Source: Micrococcus sp. (lineage in GTDB: Bacteria; Actinomycetota; Actinomycetes; Actinomycetales; Micrococcaceae). From it: DNA of 32,659 bases. Below are positions 1 to 8,737 of this stretch, piece by piece (within the stretch, counting starts at the first letter, position 1; the number at the start of each line of letters is the position of its first letter). The stretch spans positions 1 through 32,659 of the forward strand of contig NZ_JAUNHR010000021.1 in the NCBI RefSeq assembly GCF_030523875.1, in the 5' to 3' direction. The position numbers and the translations under genes were made by a program. Below the pieces are notes generated by a model. The model was not told where the DNA came from. It saw only the letters and a program-made list of their open reading frames with translations, and searched no databases.

Positions 1-1
1 C

Positions 2-265
2 GTGAAGACCTTCGACGAGCTGCATGCCGAGCTGACCCGCAAGGTCCAGGAGCGCCCCGAGGGCTCCGGGACCGTCGCCCAGGTGGACGCCGGCGTCCAC
101 GCGATCGGCAAGAAGATCGTGGAGGAGGCCGCCGAGGTGTGGATGGCCGCCGAGTACGAGACCAAGGACGAGGCCGCCGAGGAGATCTCGCAGCTGCTCT
201 ACCACCTGCAGACCATGATGATCGCCAAGGACATCAGCCTCGAGGACGTCTACCGGCACCTCTGA
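2..265 (+). CDS. hisE: Phosphoribosyl-ATP pyrophosphatase HisE
   Basis: HisE hydrolyses phosphoribosyl-ATP to phosphoribosyl-AMP and pyrophosphate, the second step of histidine synthesis, in the cytoplasm. The 87-residue product has the normal length of stand-alone HisE. It begins [11 protein letters not shown] and carries the family core: [11 protein letters not shown] near residues 21-31, [16 protein letters not shown] near 35-50 (the acidic EEAAE helix that binds the metal-pyrophosphate), and a second helix with [14 protein letters not shown]. The start is a GTG at position 2, so the gene looks complete although it touches the window edge; its ribosome binding site lies outside. hisG follows after 53 bases, and the two are probably co-transcribed. 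HisI is a separate gene further on, so there is no HisIE fusion. Confidence 0.93.
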   Translation: MKTFDELHAELTRKVQERPEGSGTVAQVDAGVHAIGKKIVEEAAEVWMAAEYETKDEAAEEISQLLYHLQTMMIAKDISLEDVYRHL

Positions 266-318
266 GCGCCGTCCGTCCCGTCCCCACCCCCGTCCTCCCC
301 ACCGTCCAGGAGACACCA

Positions 319-1167
319 GTGCTGCGCATCGCCGTGCCCAACAAGGGCGCCCTGTCCGAGTCCGCCCGCGAGATCCTCCTGGAGGCCGGCTACCGCCAGC
401 GGCGCGACTCCCGCGAGCTGGTGCTCGTGGACCCCGAGAACGACGTGGAGTTCTTCTACCTGCGCCCCCGGGACATCGCGGTCTACGTCGGTCAGGGCAC
501 CCTCGACGTCGGCCTCACCGGCCGGGACCTGTTCGCGGACGCCCAGGTGGAGGACACCGCCGAGGAGATCATGGCGCTCGGCTTCGGCCGCTCCGTGTTC
601 CGCCTGGCCGCCCCCGTGGGGACGTTCGGAACCGCCGCCGAGCTGACCGGCAAGCGGATCGCCACCAGCTACGACGGCCTGCTCTCCGACTACCTCGAGC
701 GGACCGGCCTGGACGCCACGGTGGTCCACCTGGACGGCGCCGTGGAGTCCTCGGTGCAGCTCGGCGTGGCGGACGCGATCGCCGACGTCGTGGAGACCGG
801 CAGCACCCTGCGCGCCGCCGGCATGGAGACCTTCGGCGAGCCGATCCTGGACTCCGAGGCCATCCTCATCGGCCGCGCCGGAGCCCGCCCGGAGGGCCTG
901 GACGTGCTGCTGCGCCGCCTCACCGGCGTGCTCGTGGCCCGCCGCTGGGTGATGATCGACTACGACATCAGCCGCGACCTCCTCGAACGCGCCGTGGCCG
1001 TCACCCCGGGCCTGGAGTCGCCCACCGTCTCCCCGCTCAAGGACGAGTCCCAGGTCGCCGTGCGCTCGATGGTCCGCAAGTCCGACTCGAACCGGGTCAT
1101 GGACGAGCTGTACGCCCTCGGCGCCCGCGGCATCCTGGTCTCCGCCATCCACGCCATCCGCCTCTGA
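319..1167 (+). CDS. hisG: ATP phosphoribosyltransferase HisG
   Basis: HisG condenses ATP with PRPP, the first committed and normally histidine-inhibited step of histidine synthesis. The 282-residue product starts [14 protein letters not shown], the expected N-terminus. It has the PRPP-binding loop [13 protein letters not shown] from about residue 156. The length fits the long-form HisG, whose C-terminal third is an ACT-like regulatory domain; the tail here ([19 protein letters not shown] and [17 protein letters not shown]) agrees with that. Long-form enzymes do not need HisZ. I chose the GTG at 319 because an AGGAGA site lies just upstream (about 308-313) and the family N-terminus begins there. 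An in-frame ATG at 139 would run back through hisE and add non-homologous sequence. The gene is followed by hisF after 41 bases. Confidence 0.95.
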   Translation: MLRIAVPNKGALSESAREILLEAGYRQRRDSRELVLVDPENDVEFFYLRPRDIAVYVGQGTLDVGLTGRDLFADAQVEDTAEEIMALGFGRSVFRLAAPVGTFGTAAELTGKRIATSYDGLLSDYLERTGLDATVVHLDGAVESSVQLGVADAIADVVETGSTLRAAGMETFGEPILDSEAILIGRAGARPEGLDVLLRRLTGVLVARRWVMIDYDISRDLLERAVAVTPGLESPTVSPLKDESQVAVRSMVRKSDSNRVMDELYALGARGILVSAIHAIRL

Positions 1168-1208
1168 CCCGCCCCGTCACCGAGTCCCGCCCCCGCGAAG
1201 GAGCCCCC

Positions 1209-1979
1209 ATGAGCGTCGCCGTACGCGTCATCCCCTGCCTCGACGTGGACGCCGGCCGCGTGGTCAAGGGCGTGAACTTCGAGAACCTGCGCGACGCCGG
1301 CGACCCCGTGGAACTGGCCGCCCGGTACGGCGCCCTCGGCGCGGACGAGCTGACCTTCCTGGACGTCACCGCCACCACGGGGGAGCGGGCCACGATGTTC
1401 GACGTGGTCACGCGGGCCGCCGAACAGGTGTTCATCCCGCTGACCGTGGGCGGCGGGGTCCGCTCGGTGGAGGACGTGGACCGACTGCTGCGCACCGGCG
1501 CGGACAAGGCGTCGGTGAACTCCGCGGCGGTGGCCCGTCCCGAGCTGATCGAGGAGGTCACCCGGCGGTTCGGCAACCAGGTCCTGGTGCTGTCCCTGGA
1601 CGCGCGGCGCACCGAGGACCCGCGCTGCGCGTCGGGCTACGAGGTCACCACGCACGGCGGCCGCAAGGGCACGGGCATCGACGCGGTCGCGTGGTGCCGG
1701 GAGGCCTCGGAGCGCGGCGTGGGGGAGATCCTGCTGAACTCCATCGACGCCGACGGCACCCGCGCGGGGTTCGACCTGGAGATGATCCGGGACGTCCGGG
1801 CCGCCACCACGGTGCCGCTGATCGCCTCGGGCGGCGCGGGGGAGCCGGAGCACTTCCCGCCGGCGGTCGAGGCCGGGGCCGACGCGGTGCTGGCCGCGTC
1901 CATGCTGCACTTCGGCCCGGACGACATGCTGACCCGGATCAAGGACGCCCTGCGCGCCGCCGGGCACGTCGTGCGGTGA
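1209..1979 (+). CDS. hisF: Imidazole glycerol phosphate synthase cyclase subunit HisF
   Basis: HisF is the cyclase half of the HisH-HisF complex. It uses ammonia from HisH to convert PRFAR to imidazole glycerol phosphate and AICAR. The 256-residue (beta/alpha)8 barrel has both catalytic aspartates in their usual settings: Asp12 in [15 protein letters not shown] and Asp131 in VLSLDAR. The phosphate-binding motifs LTVGGGVRS and [12 protein letters not shown] are also present. The start ATG has a GAAGGAG ribosome binding site about 8 bases upstream. It is the last gene of the hisE-G-F run; hisH and hisA are not next to it in this window. A hairpin (1984-1999) follows the stop, and the next gene is convergent. 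Confidence 0.96.
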   Translation: MSVAVRVIPCLDVDAGRVVKGVNFENLRDAGDPVELAARYGALGADELTFLDVTATTGERATMFDVVTRAAEQVFIPLTVGGGVRSVEDVDRLLRTGADKASVNSAAVARPELIEEVTRRFGNQVLVLSLDARRTEDPRCASGYEVTTHGGRKGTGIDAVAWCREASERGVGEILLNSIDADGTRAGFDLEMIRDVRAATTVPLIASGGAGEPEHFPPAVEAGADAVLAASMLHFGPDDMLTRIKDALRAAGHVVR

Positions 1980-1983
1980 CGCG

Positions 1984-1999
1984 CGCCCCTGGTGGGGCG
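1984..1999. terminator. Hairpin between convergent hisF and TIGR03085 gene
   Basis: A perfect 6-bp GC stem (CGCCCC at 1984-1989, GGGGCG at 1994-1999) with a TGGT loop lies 4 bases after the hisF stop. A second 5-bp stem (CCCGC 2011-2015, GCGGG 2020-2024) carries the opposing gene's stop codon in and beside its loop. There is no T-tract. Such U-less hairpins are common ends of actinobacterial genes, so this is a probable bidirectional terminator, not a proven one. Confidence 0.45.
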
Positions 2000-2015
2000 G
2001 TGCGCTGACACCCGC

Positions 2016-2741
2016 TCAGGCGGGGCGGCGGTCCTCGAGGACCAGGGCGGCGGAGCGCCGGCCGAAGGCGTGCAGGGCCAGCTCCCCGACGGGGCCGACG
2101 ATCCGCACGGTGGGCTCGCCGTCCCGCGCGGTGCGCGGGGTGAGAGGCGTGTTGTCCGTGCGGGAGGCGGGCCGGGCGCGCCGCTCGAGCCGCACCCCGG
2201 TGTCCTCGTCGTGGTAGAGTTGTCCGGCCTGCTGGGCGAGCTGGGTCCACAGCGTGTCCGCGTAGTCGTCCGCGAGGATCCGCGGGGCCCAGCGACCCTG
2301 GGCGCGGCGCACGTCCTCGGTGTGCACGAAGAACTCGAGCAGGTTGACCTGGTCGGCCACACGGCGGCCGGGCGTGCTGCGGCGGGCCCGGGCGGCCAGG
2401 CGCACGGCGCCGCGGCGCAGGCGTCCTCCGGTCTCCGGCTCCTCGATGGGGCCGCGCTCCACGAGGTCCACCAGGTCGGCGAAGGTGCGGTCGGTGGCGT
2501 GGGCGTCGCCCAGCTCCCGGGTGCGCCGCTCGAGCCGGCCGCGCAGCCCGGGCAGGAGCAGGCCCGCGGCGGCGGTGGTCTCGCGCAGGTGGATGTGGGC
2601 GGCCAGGTGCTCGGTGCGCCAGCCCTCGCAGAGCGTGGGCATCCCCGGGCCCGCGGCGATCAGGGCCTCGACCAGCGCGGCACGGGAGGCCGCGGCGAAG
2701 TCGGGCGTCCCGCGGCCGGGCGCGGAGGGGACAGGGAGCAT
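2016..2741 (-). CDS. TIGR03085-type putative metal-binding protein (maleylpyruvate isomerase/DinB-like fold)
   Basis: The 241-residue product resembles the actinobacterial TIGR03085 group within the mycothiol-dependent maleylpyruvate isomerase / DinB-like superfamily. Members have a four-helix N-terminal domain with metal-binding histidines. Visible hallmarks are [19 protein letters not shown] (about residues 36-54), [17 protein letters not shown] near the middle, and a C-terminal [21 protein letters not shown] segment. The substrate is unknown; a mycothiol-linked role is only a family-level inference. I chose the ATG at 2741 because the family match begins just after it and the upstream in-frame sequence is antisense to hisI. 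No Shine-Dalgarno precedes the start, but a TACCGT box lies 6 bases before it, so a leaderless mRNA is likely. It is divergent from hisI with a 39-base gap. Confidence 0.8.
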   Translation of the reverse strand: MLPVPSAPGRGTPDFAAASRAALVEALIAAGPGMPTLCEGWRTEHLAAHIHLRETTAAAGLLLPGLRGRLERRTRELGDAHATDRTFADLVDLVERGPIEEPETGGRLRRGAVRLAARARRSTPGRRVADQVNLLEFFVHTEDVRRAQGRWAPRILADDYADTLWTQLAQQAGQLYHDEDTGVRLERRARPASRTDNTPLTPRTARDGEPTVRIVGPVGELALHAFGRRSAALVLEDRRPA

Positions 2742-2747
2742 GCGACC

Positions 2748-2753
2748 ACGGTA
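2748..2753 (-). promoter_or_regulatory. Candidate -10 box of the minus-strand TIGR03085 gene (leaderless)
   Basis: On the minus strand the sequence reads TACCGT, then GGTCGC, then ATG at 2741. A TANNNT box 6 bases before the start codon, with no Shine-Dalgarno, is the known actinobacterial pattern of leaderless transcription. I see no clear -35. Confidence 0.4.
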
Positions 2754-2766
2754 CACGCGGCCTCCG

Positions 2767-2772
2767 TAGAAT
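2767..2772 (+). promoter_or_regulatory. Candidate -10 box of hisI-trp operon (leaderless)
   Basis: TAGAAT lies 8 bases before the hisI ATG at 2781, and no Shine-Dalgarno is present between them. This is a near-consensus -10, so transcription should start at or within a base or two of the ATG. No good -35 is visible at the usual spacing. The -35 region would lie over the opposing gene's -10 and start codon. Confidence 0.5.
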
Positions 2773-2780
2773 GGACTGCC

Positions 2781-3158
2781 ATGAGCCCCACCGCGCCCGG
2801 CGTCGACCTGCCGCCCCTGACCTACGACGACCGGGGCCTGATCCCCGCGATCGCCCAGCAGCACGACACGGGGGAGGTGCTGATGATGGCGTGGATGGAC
2901 GAGCAGGCCCTGCGCCTGACCCTGGAGACCGGCTGGGCCACCTACTGGTCCCGCTCCCGCCGCGAGCTGTGGCGCAAGGGGGAGACCTCGGGGAACCTGC
3001 AGCGGGTGGTCTCCGTGGCCGCGGACTGCGACGGCGACACGCTCCTGCTGCGGGTGGACCAGACGGGCCCGGCCTGCCACACGGGCACGGCCTCGTGCTT
3101 CGCGGGCCGGGAGCTGCCGGCCCCGGCCGGCGTCGAGGACGAGGGGGCGGCCCGATGA
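2781..3158 (+). CDS. hisI: Phosphoribosyl-AMP cyclohydrolase HisI
   Basis: HisI opens the adenine ring of phosphoribosyl-AMP, the third step of histidine synthesis. It is a zinc- and magnesium-dependent dimer. The 125-residue product contains the expected blocks: [40 protein letters not shown], the metal site [22 protein letters not shown] (Asp and Cys residues), and ASCF near the end. The ATG at 2781 matches the family N-terminus and lies 8 bases after a TAGAAT box. The stop TGA (3156-3158) overlaps the trpE start ATG (3155-3157) as ATGA, so trpE is translationally coupled to a histidine gene. Co-transcription of hisI with trpE is the usual actinobacterial arrangement. Confidence 0.95.
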   Translation: MSPTAPGVDLPPLTYDDRGLIPAIAQQHDTGEVLMMAWMDEQALRLTLETGWATYWSRSRRELWRKGETSGNLQRVVSVAADCDGDTLLLRVDQTGPACHTGTASCFAGRELPAPAGVEDEGAAR

Positions 3159-4711
3159 CGGCGGCGCCCGGCGTGACGCCCTCGCGTGAGGAGTTCCTGC
3201 GGCTGGCGGAGCGCTCCCGTGTGATCCCCGTGGTCCGCACGGTCCTGGCGGACGGGCTGACCCCCCTGGCCCTGCACCGGCGCCTGGCCGGCTCCCGGCC
3301 GGGCACGTTCCTCATGGAGTCCGCCGCGCCGGGCGCCGCGTGGTCCCGGTACAGCTTCGTGGGGGCCGGCTCGGTGGCCACGCTCACGGCCCGGGGGAGC
3401 GAGGCCGTGTGGCAGGGGGAGGTCCCGGAGGGCCTGCCCCGCGAGGGGGACGCGCTCGAGGTGCTCGCCGAGACCCTGCGCCTGCTGGGCACGGACGCCC
3501 GCGCGAGCGTCGGACCGGACCTGCCGCACCTGGTCTCGGGCCTGGCCGGGTTCCTCGGCTGGCCCGTGGTGCGGGCGTGGGAGCGGCTGCCGCACCCGCC
3601 CGAGGACCACCTGGGCCTGCCGATGCTGGCGATGGACCTGATCTCCGACCTCGCCGTCCACGACGCCACGGACGGCACCGTCACGCTGATCGCCCTGGCG
3701 ATCAACGGCAACGGCCTGGCCACGGGCGCGGAGGGCGCCTACGACGACGCCGTCGCCCGCCTTGACGCGATGCTCGCCCGGCTGCGCTCGGGCGCGGAGG
3801 ACCCGGTGGACGAGGTCTCCCGCCGCTGGCTCGACGCCGACGCGGACGAGGTGGCCGCCCAGGCGGAGGACCGCTGGGGCGCCGAGGGCTTCCGGGCCGC
3901 CGTCGGGAGGGCCCAGGAGGCCATCCGGGACGGCGAGGTGTTCCAGGCGGTGGTCTCTCGCCGCCTGTCCGTGGACACGGCCGCCTCCGGCGTGGACGTC
4001 TACCGGGTGCTGCGCATGGTCAACCCGAGCCCGTACATGTACCTGTTCTCCTTCGAGACCCCCGACGGCGAGCCCTACGAGATCGTCGGGTCCTCGCCCG
4101 AGGCCCTGGTCACGGTCGAGGACCGGCACGTGGTCACCCACCCCATCGCCGGGTCCCGACGCCGCACCGGCTCCGCCGAGGGGGACCGGCTGGCGGGCAA
4201 GGAGCTCGAGGAGGACGAGAAGGAGCGCGCCGAGCACCTGATGCTCGTGGACCTCTCCCGCAACGACCTCTCCCGCGTGTGCGAGGCCGGCTCCGTGGAG
4301 GTCACGCAGTTCATGGAGCTCGAGGCGTTCAGCCACATCCTGCACCTGGTCTCGCACGTCGAGGGCCGGCTGCGGCAGGGGATCACCGCCCTGGACGTGC
4401 TGCGCTCGGCCTTCCCGGCGGGCACGCTCTCCGGCGCGCCGAAGCCCCGTGCCCTCCAGCTGCTGGACGAGTGGGAGCCCACCGAGCGCGGGCCCTACGG
4501 CGGCGTGGTGGGCTACTTCGACCTCGCCGGCAACATGGACATGGCCATCAACATCCGCTCGGTCACGCTCTGCGGCGGCCGGGCGCACGTCCAGGCCGGC
4601 GCCGGGATCGTGGCGGACTCGGACCCGGAGGCGGAGACCGCGGAGACGGTCACGAAGGCCACCGCCCCGCTGCGGGCGGTCCTCACCGCCGGCGAGCTGA
4701 GGAGCGCCTGA
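3155..4711 (+). CDS. trpE: Anthranilate synthase component I TrpE
   Basis: TrpE converts chorismate plus ammonia (from TrpG glutaminase) to anthranilate, the committed and tryptophan-inhibited step. The 518-residue product has the N-terminal domain with FLMESAAPG, the region of the LLES-type Trp-binding motif. The C-terminal chorismate-binding domain is complete: [28 protein letters not shown], the Mg-binding helix [32 protein letters not shown], and [15 protein letters not shown] followed by [11 protein letters not shown]. The GTLSGAPK signature and length favour TrpE over PabB or salicylate synthase, as does the context. The start overlaps the hisI stop and the stop overlaps the next gene by one base (TGATG). 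No TrpG partner is encoded nearby, and no Trp-rich leader peptide precedes it. Confidence 0.95.
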   Translation: MTAAPGVTPSREEFLRLAERSRVIPVVRTVLADGLTPLALHRRLAGSRPGTFLMESAAPGAAWSRYSFVGAGSVATLTARGSEAVWQGEVPEGLPREGDALEVLAETLRLLGTDARASVGPDLPHLVSGLAGFLGWPVVRAWERLPHPPEDHLGLPMLAMDLISDLAVHDATDGTVTLIALAINGNGLATGAEGAYDDAVARLDAMLARLRSGAEDPVDEVSRRWLDADADEVAAQAEDRWGAEGFRAAVGRAQEAIRDGEVFQAVVSRRLSVDTAASGVDVYRVLRMVNPSPYMYLFSFETPDGEPYEIVGSSPEALVTVEDRHVVTHPIAGSRRRTGSAEGDRLAGKELEEDEKERAEHLMLVDLSRNDLSRVCEAGSVEVTQFMELEAFSHILHLVSHVEGRLRQGITALDVLRSAFPAGTLSGAPKPRALQLLDEWEPTERGPYGGVVGYFDLAGNMDMAINIRSVTLCGGRAHVQAGAGIVADSDPEAETAETVTKATAPLRAVLTAGELRSA

Positions 4712-5286
4712 TGCGCCGCCGCACCGTCGTCCTCGGCGCGCTCGTCGCCGGCGTGCTGGTCCTTGCCGCCACCGCCCAGACCTGGGTGACCGCCACGGGC
4801 CTGCAGGGCTCCTCCGTGGCCTCCGCCACCGCCTCCGGGGGGCGGGTCTCCCCGGTGGGCGCCGCCCTGGCCCTCGTGGTGATGGCCGCCGCCCTGGCGC
4901 TGACCACCGCGCGTCGCGTGGGGACCGTGCTCGTGGGCCTGGTCATGGTCCTCTCGGGGGCCGTGATCGCCTCGACGTCGGTCACCGCCGCCCTGGACCC
5001 GGCCGCCGCCGCGGCCGGCGCCGTCGCCGAGGTCACCGGCACCACCGCGCCGGCGGCCGGCTACGCCGTCTCCGCGTGGCCGTGGGTCTCCGCGCTCGGC
5101 GGCGCCCTGGCCCTCGCCCTCGGCGTCCTCGCCCTCGTCGTCGGCCGGGGGTGGGCCCAGTCCCGCCGGTACGAGGCGCCGTCGGTCGGGCCCACCGGTC
5201 CGGCGTCCACGCAGGCCCGCGGCCGCGGGCCCGTGGACCGCATGGACGCATGGGACGAGCTCTCCCGGGGCGAGGACCCCACCTGA
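4711..5286 (+). CDS. Trp-operon-associated membrane protein (TIGR02234-like)
   Basis: This 191-residue protein resembles the actinobacterial 'Trp biosynthesis associated transmembrane protein' group (TIGR02234), found next to trpE in many actinobacteria. Its function is unknown. Four hydrophobic segments are visible, at about residues 5-22, 49-66, 70-89 and 125-144. An Ala-rich extracytoplasmic loop of about 35 residues lies between the third and fourth. The N-terminus MRRR is positive. The tail of about 45 residues is hydrophilic and ends in an acidic cluster ([11 protein letters not shown]). The TQTWV-like segment after TM1 is typical (AQTWVTATG). The start shares one base with the trpE stop, so expression is tied to trpE. 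A transport or membrane-anchoring role linked to tryptophan is a guess from context alone. Confidence 0.82.
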   Translation: MRRRTVVLGALVAGVLVLAATAQTWVTATGLQGSSVASATASGGRVSPVGAALALVVMAAALALTTARRVGTVLVGLVMVLSGAVIASTSVTAALDPAAAAAGAVAEVTGTTAPAAGYAVSAWPWVSALGGALALALGVLALVVGRGWAQSRRYEAPSVGPTGPASTQARGRGPVDRMDAWDELSRGEDPT

Positions 5287-5359
5287 GCCCTGCGGGGCCC
5301 GGGCGCTCCCCTGCGCGCCTGTCCGCCGTCACCCCCGGCTCCGCCGCCCCCGTCCGTGG

Positions 5360-5365
5360 CACAAT
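5360..5365 (+). promoter_or_regulatory. Weak candidate -10 before the HGxxPAAW gene
   Basis: CACAAT lies 48 bases before the ATG at 5413, inside the only sizeable gap (126 bases) of the hisI-lgt run. It differs from TANNNT at the first base, and no -35 is evident. It may give trpC-B-A extra transcription, but support is thin. Apart from the ribosome binding site I see nothing else in the gap. Confidence 0.22.
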
Positions 5366-5412
5366 GAGCGGACGTCGTCATCCTTACGAGCACAACCGAA
5401 CGAGGGACTCCC

Positions 5413-5775
5413 ATGAGCCACACCGAGGCCACCGTGAACCACGCCGCCCGCGCCGGGGCGCACACCGCCGGCCCCGCGACGGACGAGGTCGTCATCACGG
5501 AGGACGGCCGCGTCCTCAACGACCCGACCCACAAGCAGAAGCCCGACCACGGCAACACCCCCGCGGGCTGGGCCATGGCGATCCTGGCGATCGTCGGCTT
5601 CGCCCTGGGCTGCATCGGCCTCCTGGCCTCGTGGGAGATCCTCATCTGGATCGGCGTCGCCCTGCTCGTGCTCGGCGCGGCCGCCGGCCTGCTCGGCAGC
5701 CGCTTCTCCGGCCGCGGCGTGAGCGAGGACGCGAGCGACGTCGACGACGCCCGCACCCGCCGCGCCGGTCACTGA
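5413..5775 (+). CDS. HGxxPAAW-family small membrane protein
   Basis: This 120-residue protein carries HGNTPAGW at residues 46-53, a one-residue variant of the HGxxPAAW motif that names a family of small actinobacterial membrane proteins of unknown function. The motif lies directly before the first of two hydrophobic helices (about 52-72 and 76-95). The first 45 residues are hydrophilic, with the acidic stretch [15 protein letters not shown]. The tail of about 25 residues is charged. Members of this family are often found beside trpC in actinobacteria, as here. A GAGGGA ribosome binding site precedes the ATG. The stop TGA shares its last base with the trpC ATG (TGATG), so it is translationally coupled to trpC. 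Confidence 0.82.
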   Translation: MSHTEATVNHAARAGAHTAGPATDEVVITEDGRVLNDPTHKQKPDHGNTPAGWAMAILAIVGFALGCIGLLASWEILIWIGVALLVLGAAAGLLGSRFSGRGVSEDASDVDDARTRRAGH

Positions 5776-6587
5776 TGACTCCCAGCGTCCTCGAGTCCAT
5801 CGTCGAGGGGGTGCGGGAGGACCTCGCCGAGCGCCGGGCGGCACTGCCGGAGGCGGCTCTGCGCGAGCGGGTCGAGCAGGCCCCCGCACCGCTCGACGCC
5901 CTGGCCGCGCTCGCCGGCGGACGGACCGACCCGGCCGGCATCCGCGTGATCTCCGAGGTCAAGCGGCGCAGTCCCTCGAAGGGGGCCCTGGCGGACATCG
6001 CGGCCCCGGCCGAGCTCGCCGCCGCCTACCAGGACGGCGGCGCCAGCGTCGTGTCCGTCCTGACGGAGGGCCGCCGCTTCGGCGGCAGCCTCGCGGACCT
6101 GGACGCCGTGCGCGGGCGCGTGACGCTGCCGGTCCTGCGCAAGGACTTCATGGTCACCGAGTACCAGATCCTCGAGGCGCGCGCCCACGGCGCCGACCTG
6201 GTCCTGCTCATCGTGGCCTCGCTCGACGACGCCGAGCTGCGTGGGTTCCGCGAGCTCGCCGAGTCCCTGGGCATGCACGCGCTCGTCGAGGCCCACACCC
6301 CCGAGGAGATCGCCCGCGGGGTGGCCTCGGGCGCCCGGATCCTCGGGGTGAACGTGCGGAACCTCAAGACCCTCGACGTCGACCCGGCCCGCTACGCGGC
6401 CCTCGCCGGCGACCTGCCCGAGGACGTGGTGCGCGTGGCCGAGTCCGGGGTGGAGTCGGAGGAGCAGGTGCGGCAGTACGCCGCCGCCGGCGCCGACGCC
6501 GTCCTGGTGGGCGAGGCCCTCGTGAAGCACGGCGCCCCCGCCGACGCGCTGCGGGCCCTCCGCGCCGCGTCCCTCATCGTCCGCTGA
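5775..6587 (+). CDS. trpC: Indole-3-glycerol phosphate synthase TrpC
   Basis: TrpC closes the indole ring by converting carboxyphenylamino-deoxyribulose phosphate to indole-3-glycerol phosphate. The 270-residue single-domain barrel has the full set of motifs: [12 protein letters not shown] (catalytic Glu and Lys), [48 protein letters not shown] and [12 protein letters not shown]. There is no fused TrpF domain, as is normal in actinobacteria, where PriA (HisA) does the TrpF reaction; that gene is not in the window. The ATG at 5775 shares one base with the previous stop. trpB follows after 31 bases with its own strong ribosome binding site. Confidence 0.96.
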   Translation: MTPSVLESIVEGVREDLAERRAALPEAALRERVEQAPAPLDALAALAGGRTDPAGIRVISEVKRRSPSKGALADIAAPAELAAAYQDGGASVVSVLTEGRRFGGSLADLDAVRGRVTLPVLRKDFMVTEYQILEARAHGADLVLLIVASLDDAELRGFRELAESLGMHALVEAHTPEEIARGVASGARILGVNVRNLKTLDVDPARYAALAGDLPEDVVRVAESGVESEEQVRQYAAAGADAVLVGEALVKHGAPADALRALRAASLIVR

Positions 6588-6618
6588 CCGATCCCGACCC
6601 CCTTCAGGAGGGAACCCC

Positions 6619-7929
6619 ATGAGCAGCCAGCCGTCCATCGACTTCGAGGGCCCGTTCCAGGGCCAGTCCGGACCGTACTTCGGCCGCTACGGCGGGCAGT
6701 GGATGCCGGAGTCGCTCATGGCGGCCCTGAAGCAGGTCACGGAGACCTACGAGGCGGCGCGGGAGGACCCGGAGTTCCTCGAGGAGCTGCGGGGCCTGTA
6801 CCGCGACTACGTCAACCGCCCCTCGCTGCTCACCGAGGCGCCGCGCTTCGCCGCGGACAGCCCCGGCGTGCGCGTGTTCCTCAAGCGTGAGGACCTCAAC
6901 CACACCGGCTCCCACAAGATCAACAACGTGATCGGGCAGGCGCTGCTGGCCCGGAGGATGGGCAAGACCCGCCTGATCGCGGAGACCGGCGCGGGCCAGC
7001 ACGGCGTGGCCACGGCCACGGCCGCCGCCCTGTTCGGCATGGAGTGCACGGTGTACATGGGCGAGGAGGACACCCGGCGCCAGGCGCTCAACGTGGCGCG
7101 CATGCAGATGCTCGGCGCGGAGGTCGTCCCGGTCACCATCGGCGCCCGCACGCTCAAGGACGCCATCAACGAGGCGCTGCGCGACTGGGTGGCCTCCGTG
7201 GACACCACCCACTACCTCCTGGGAACCGTCACGGGCCCGCACCCGTTCCCGGCGATGGTCCGCTGGTTCCACTCGGTGATCGGCGAGGAGGCGCGCCAGC
7301 AGGTGCTCGAGCAGACCGGGCGGCTGCCCGCGGCCGTGGCCGCGTGCGTGGGCGGCGGCTCCAACGCCATGGGCCTGTTCCACGGCTTCATGGACGACCC
7401 GGAGGTGGAGCTGTACGGCTTCGAGGCCGGCGGCGACGGCGTCGAGACCGGCCGCCACGCCGCCTCCATCACCCTGGGCCGCACCGGCGTGCTGCACGGC
7501 GCCCGGACGTACCTGATGCAGGACGAGGACGGCCAGACGATCGACTCCCACTCGATCTCCGCCGGCCTCGACTACCCCGCCGTGGGTCCCGAGCACGCGT
7601 TCCTGAACGACACCGGCCGTGCCACGTACGAGCCGGTCACGGACGCGGAGTGCATGGACGCCCTGCTGCGCCTGACCCGCACCGAGGGCATCATGCCGGC
7701 CATCGAGTCGGCCCACGCCCTGGCCGGCGCCCTGCGCCTGGCCCGCCGCTGGGCGGACGAGGGCCTGGTGGGGGAGCACACCCCCGAGGGCGAGGAGCGG
7801 ATCATCATCGTCAACCTCTCCGGGCGCGGCGACAAGGACGTGGCCACGGCCGCGGCCTGGTTCGGCCTCGGCGAGGCGGACGAGGAGAAGGACCCGCTGG
7901 AAGAGATGGACCCCGGAGTGGAGCAGTGA
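6619..7929 (+). CDS. trpB: Tryptophan synthase beta subunit TrpB
   Basis: TrpB is the PLP-dependent half of tryptophan synthase and joins indole to serine. The 436-residue product is slightly long for the TrpB1 type because of an N-terminal extension of about 10 residues and a charged C-terminal tail ([15 protein letters not shown]). Key sites are [16 protein letters not shown] near 18-33, the PLP lysine Lys100 in HTGSHKINN, the serine-binding [12 protein letters not shown], and the phosphate-binding glycine loop GGGSNAMG. The late [16 protein letters not shown] segment is typical of the allosteric, TrpA-dependent form. A perfect AGGAGG lies about 8 bases before the ATG. The stop overlaps the trpA start by four bases (GTGA). 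Confidence 0.97.
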   Translation: MSSQPSIDFEGPFQGQSGPYFGRYGGQWMPESLMAALKQVTETYEAAREDPEFLEELRGLYRDYVNRPSLLTEAPRFAADSPGVRVFLKREDLNHTGSHKINNVIGQALLARRMGKTRLIAETGAGQHGVATATAAALFGMECTVYMGEEDTRRQALNVARMQMLGAEVVPVTIGARTLKDAINEALRDWVASVDTTHYLLGTVTGPHPFPAMVRWFHSVIGEEARQQVLEQTGRLPAAVAACVGGGSNAMGLFHGFMDDPEVELYGFEAGGDGVETGRHAASITLGRTGVLHGARTYLMQDEDGQTIDSHSISAGLDYPAVGPEHAFLNDTGRATYEPVTDAECMDALLRLTRTEGIMPAIESAHALAGALRLARRWADEGLVGEHTPEGEERIIIVNLSGRGDKDVATAAAWFGLGEADEEKDPLEEMDPGVEQ

Positions 7930-8735
7930 GCGAGCAGATGACCCCGCACTCGAAGACCGGCGCCGCCCTGGACGCGGCCCGACGGGCCGGTCGCACGGCC
8001 CTGATCGGCTACCTCCCGGCCGGCTACCCCACGATCGACGACTCCGTCGAGGCGGCCGTCCAGCTCGGCCGCAACGGCGTGGACGTGATCGAGATCGGCC
8101 TGCCCTACACCGATCCCGTGATGGACGGGCCCGTGATCCAGGACGCCACCGTGGTCGCCCTGCGCAACGGCTTCCGCACGCGAGACGTGTTCGAGGTGGT
8201 CCGCCGCATCACCGAGCGCACGGACGCCGCCGTCGTCGTGATGACCTACTGGAACCTCGTAAACCGGATGGGCGTGGACGAGTTCGCCCGCCGGCTCGCC
8301 GAGGCCGGCGGCGCCGGCCTGGTCACCCCGGACCTGGTGCCGGAGGAGGCCGCGGAGTGGTTCGAGGCCTCGGACCGCCACGGCCTGGACCGCGTGTTCC
8401 TCACCGCCCCCTCGTCCTCGGACGAGCGCGTGGCGCTGGCCGTGGAGTCCTCCCGGGGCTTCGTGTATGGGGTGTCCGTCATGGGGGTCACCGGCGCGCG
8501 CGATCAGGTGTCCTCCGCGGCGGAGTCCGTGGTGGCCCGCGCCAAGGCCGCCGGCGCCGAGCACGTGTGCGTGGGCCTGGGCATCTCCCGGCCCGAGCAC
8601 GTGACCGAGGTGGGCGCCTACGCCGACGGGGCGATCGTGGGCACCGCCCTGGTCAAGGCGCTGCGCGAGGGCGGCCCGGACGCCGTCGGGGCCCTCGCCC
8701 GCGAGCTGGCCACCGGCACCGCCAGGGAGGCCTGA
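7926..8735 (+). CDS. trpA: Tryptophan synthase alpha subunit TrpA
   Basis: TrpA cleaves indole-3-glycerol phosphate and channels the indole to TrpB. The 269-residue barrel has both catalytic residues in place: Glu56 in VIEIGLP and Asp67 in DPVMDGP. The phosphate site is present as [11 protein letters not shown] and VGLGIS (usually GFGIS). [11 protein letters not shown] is near the end. The loop reads [10 protein letters not shown] where most enzymes have PFSDP(L/V)ADG, a mild lineage variation. I chose the GTG at 7926, which overlaps the trpB stop by four bases. An ATG at 7938 in the same frame is an alternative that would remove four residues. lgt begins two bases after the stop. Confidence 0.95.
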   Translation: MSEQMTPHSKTGAALDAARRAGRTALIGYLPAGYPTIDDSVEAAVQLGRNGVDVIEIGLPYTDPVMDGPVIQDATVVALRNGFRTRDVFEVVRRITERTDAAVVVMTYWNLVNRMGVDEFARRLAEAGGAGLVTPDLVPEEAAEWFEASDRHGLDRVFLTAPSSSDERVALAVESSRGFVYGVSVMGVTGARDQVSSAAESVVARAKAAGAEHVCVGLGISRPEHVTEVGAYADGAIVGTALVKALREGGPDAVGALARELATGTAREA

Positions 8736-8737
8736 GC

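Noticed and set aside
139..318. Upstream ATG at 139 as the start of hisG
   Set aside because: It would overlap hisE out of frame and add 60 Arg/Ala-rich residues with no HisG homology. The GTG at 319 has its own ribosome binding site and the family N-terminus.
5287..5412. Trp attenuator leader peptide before trpC, or before trpE
   Set aside because: The only ATG-led short frame in the gap (from 5364) runs out of frame into the next gene and has no Trp codons. No Trp-rich short ORF precedes trpE or hisI either.
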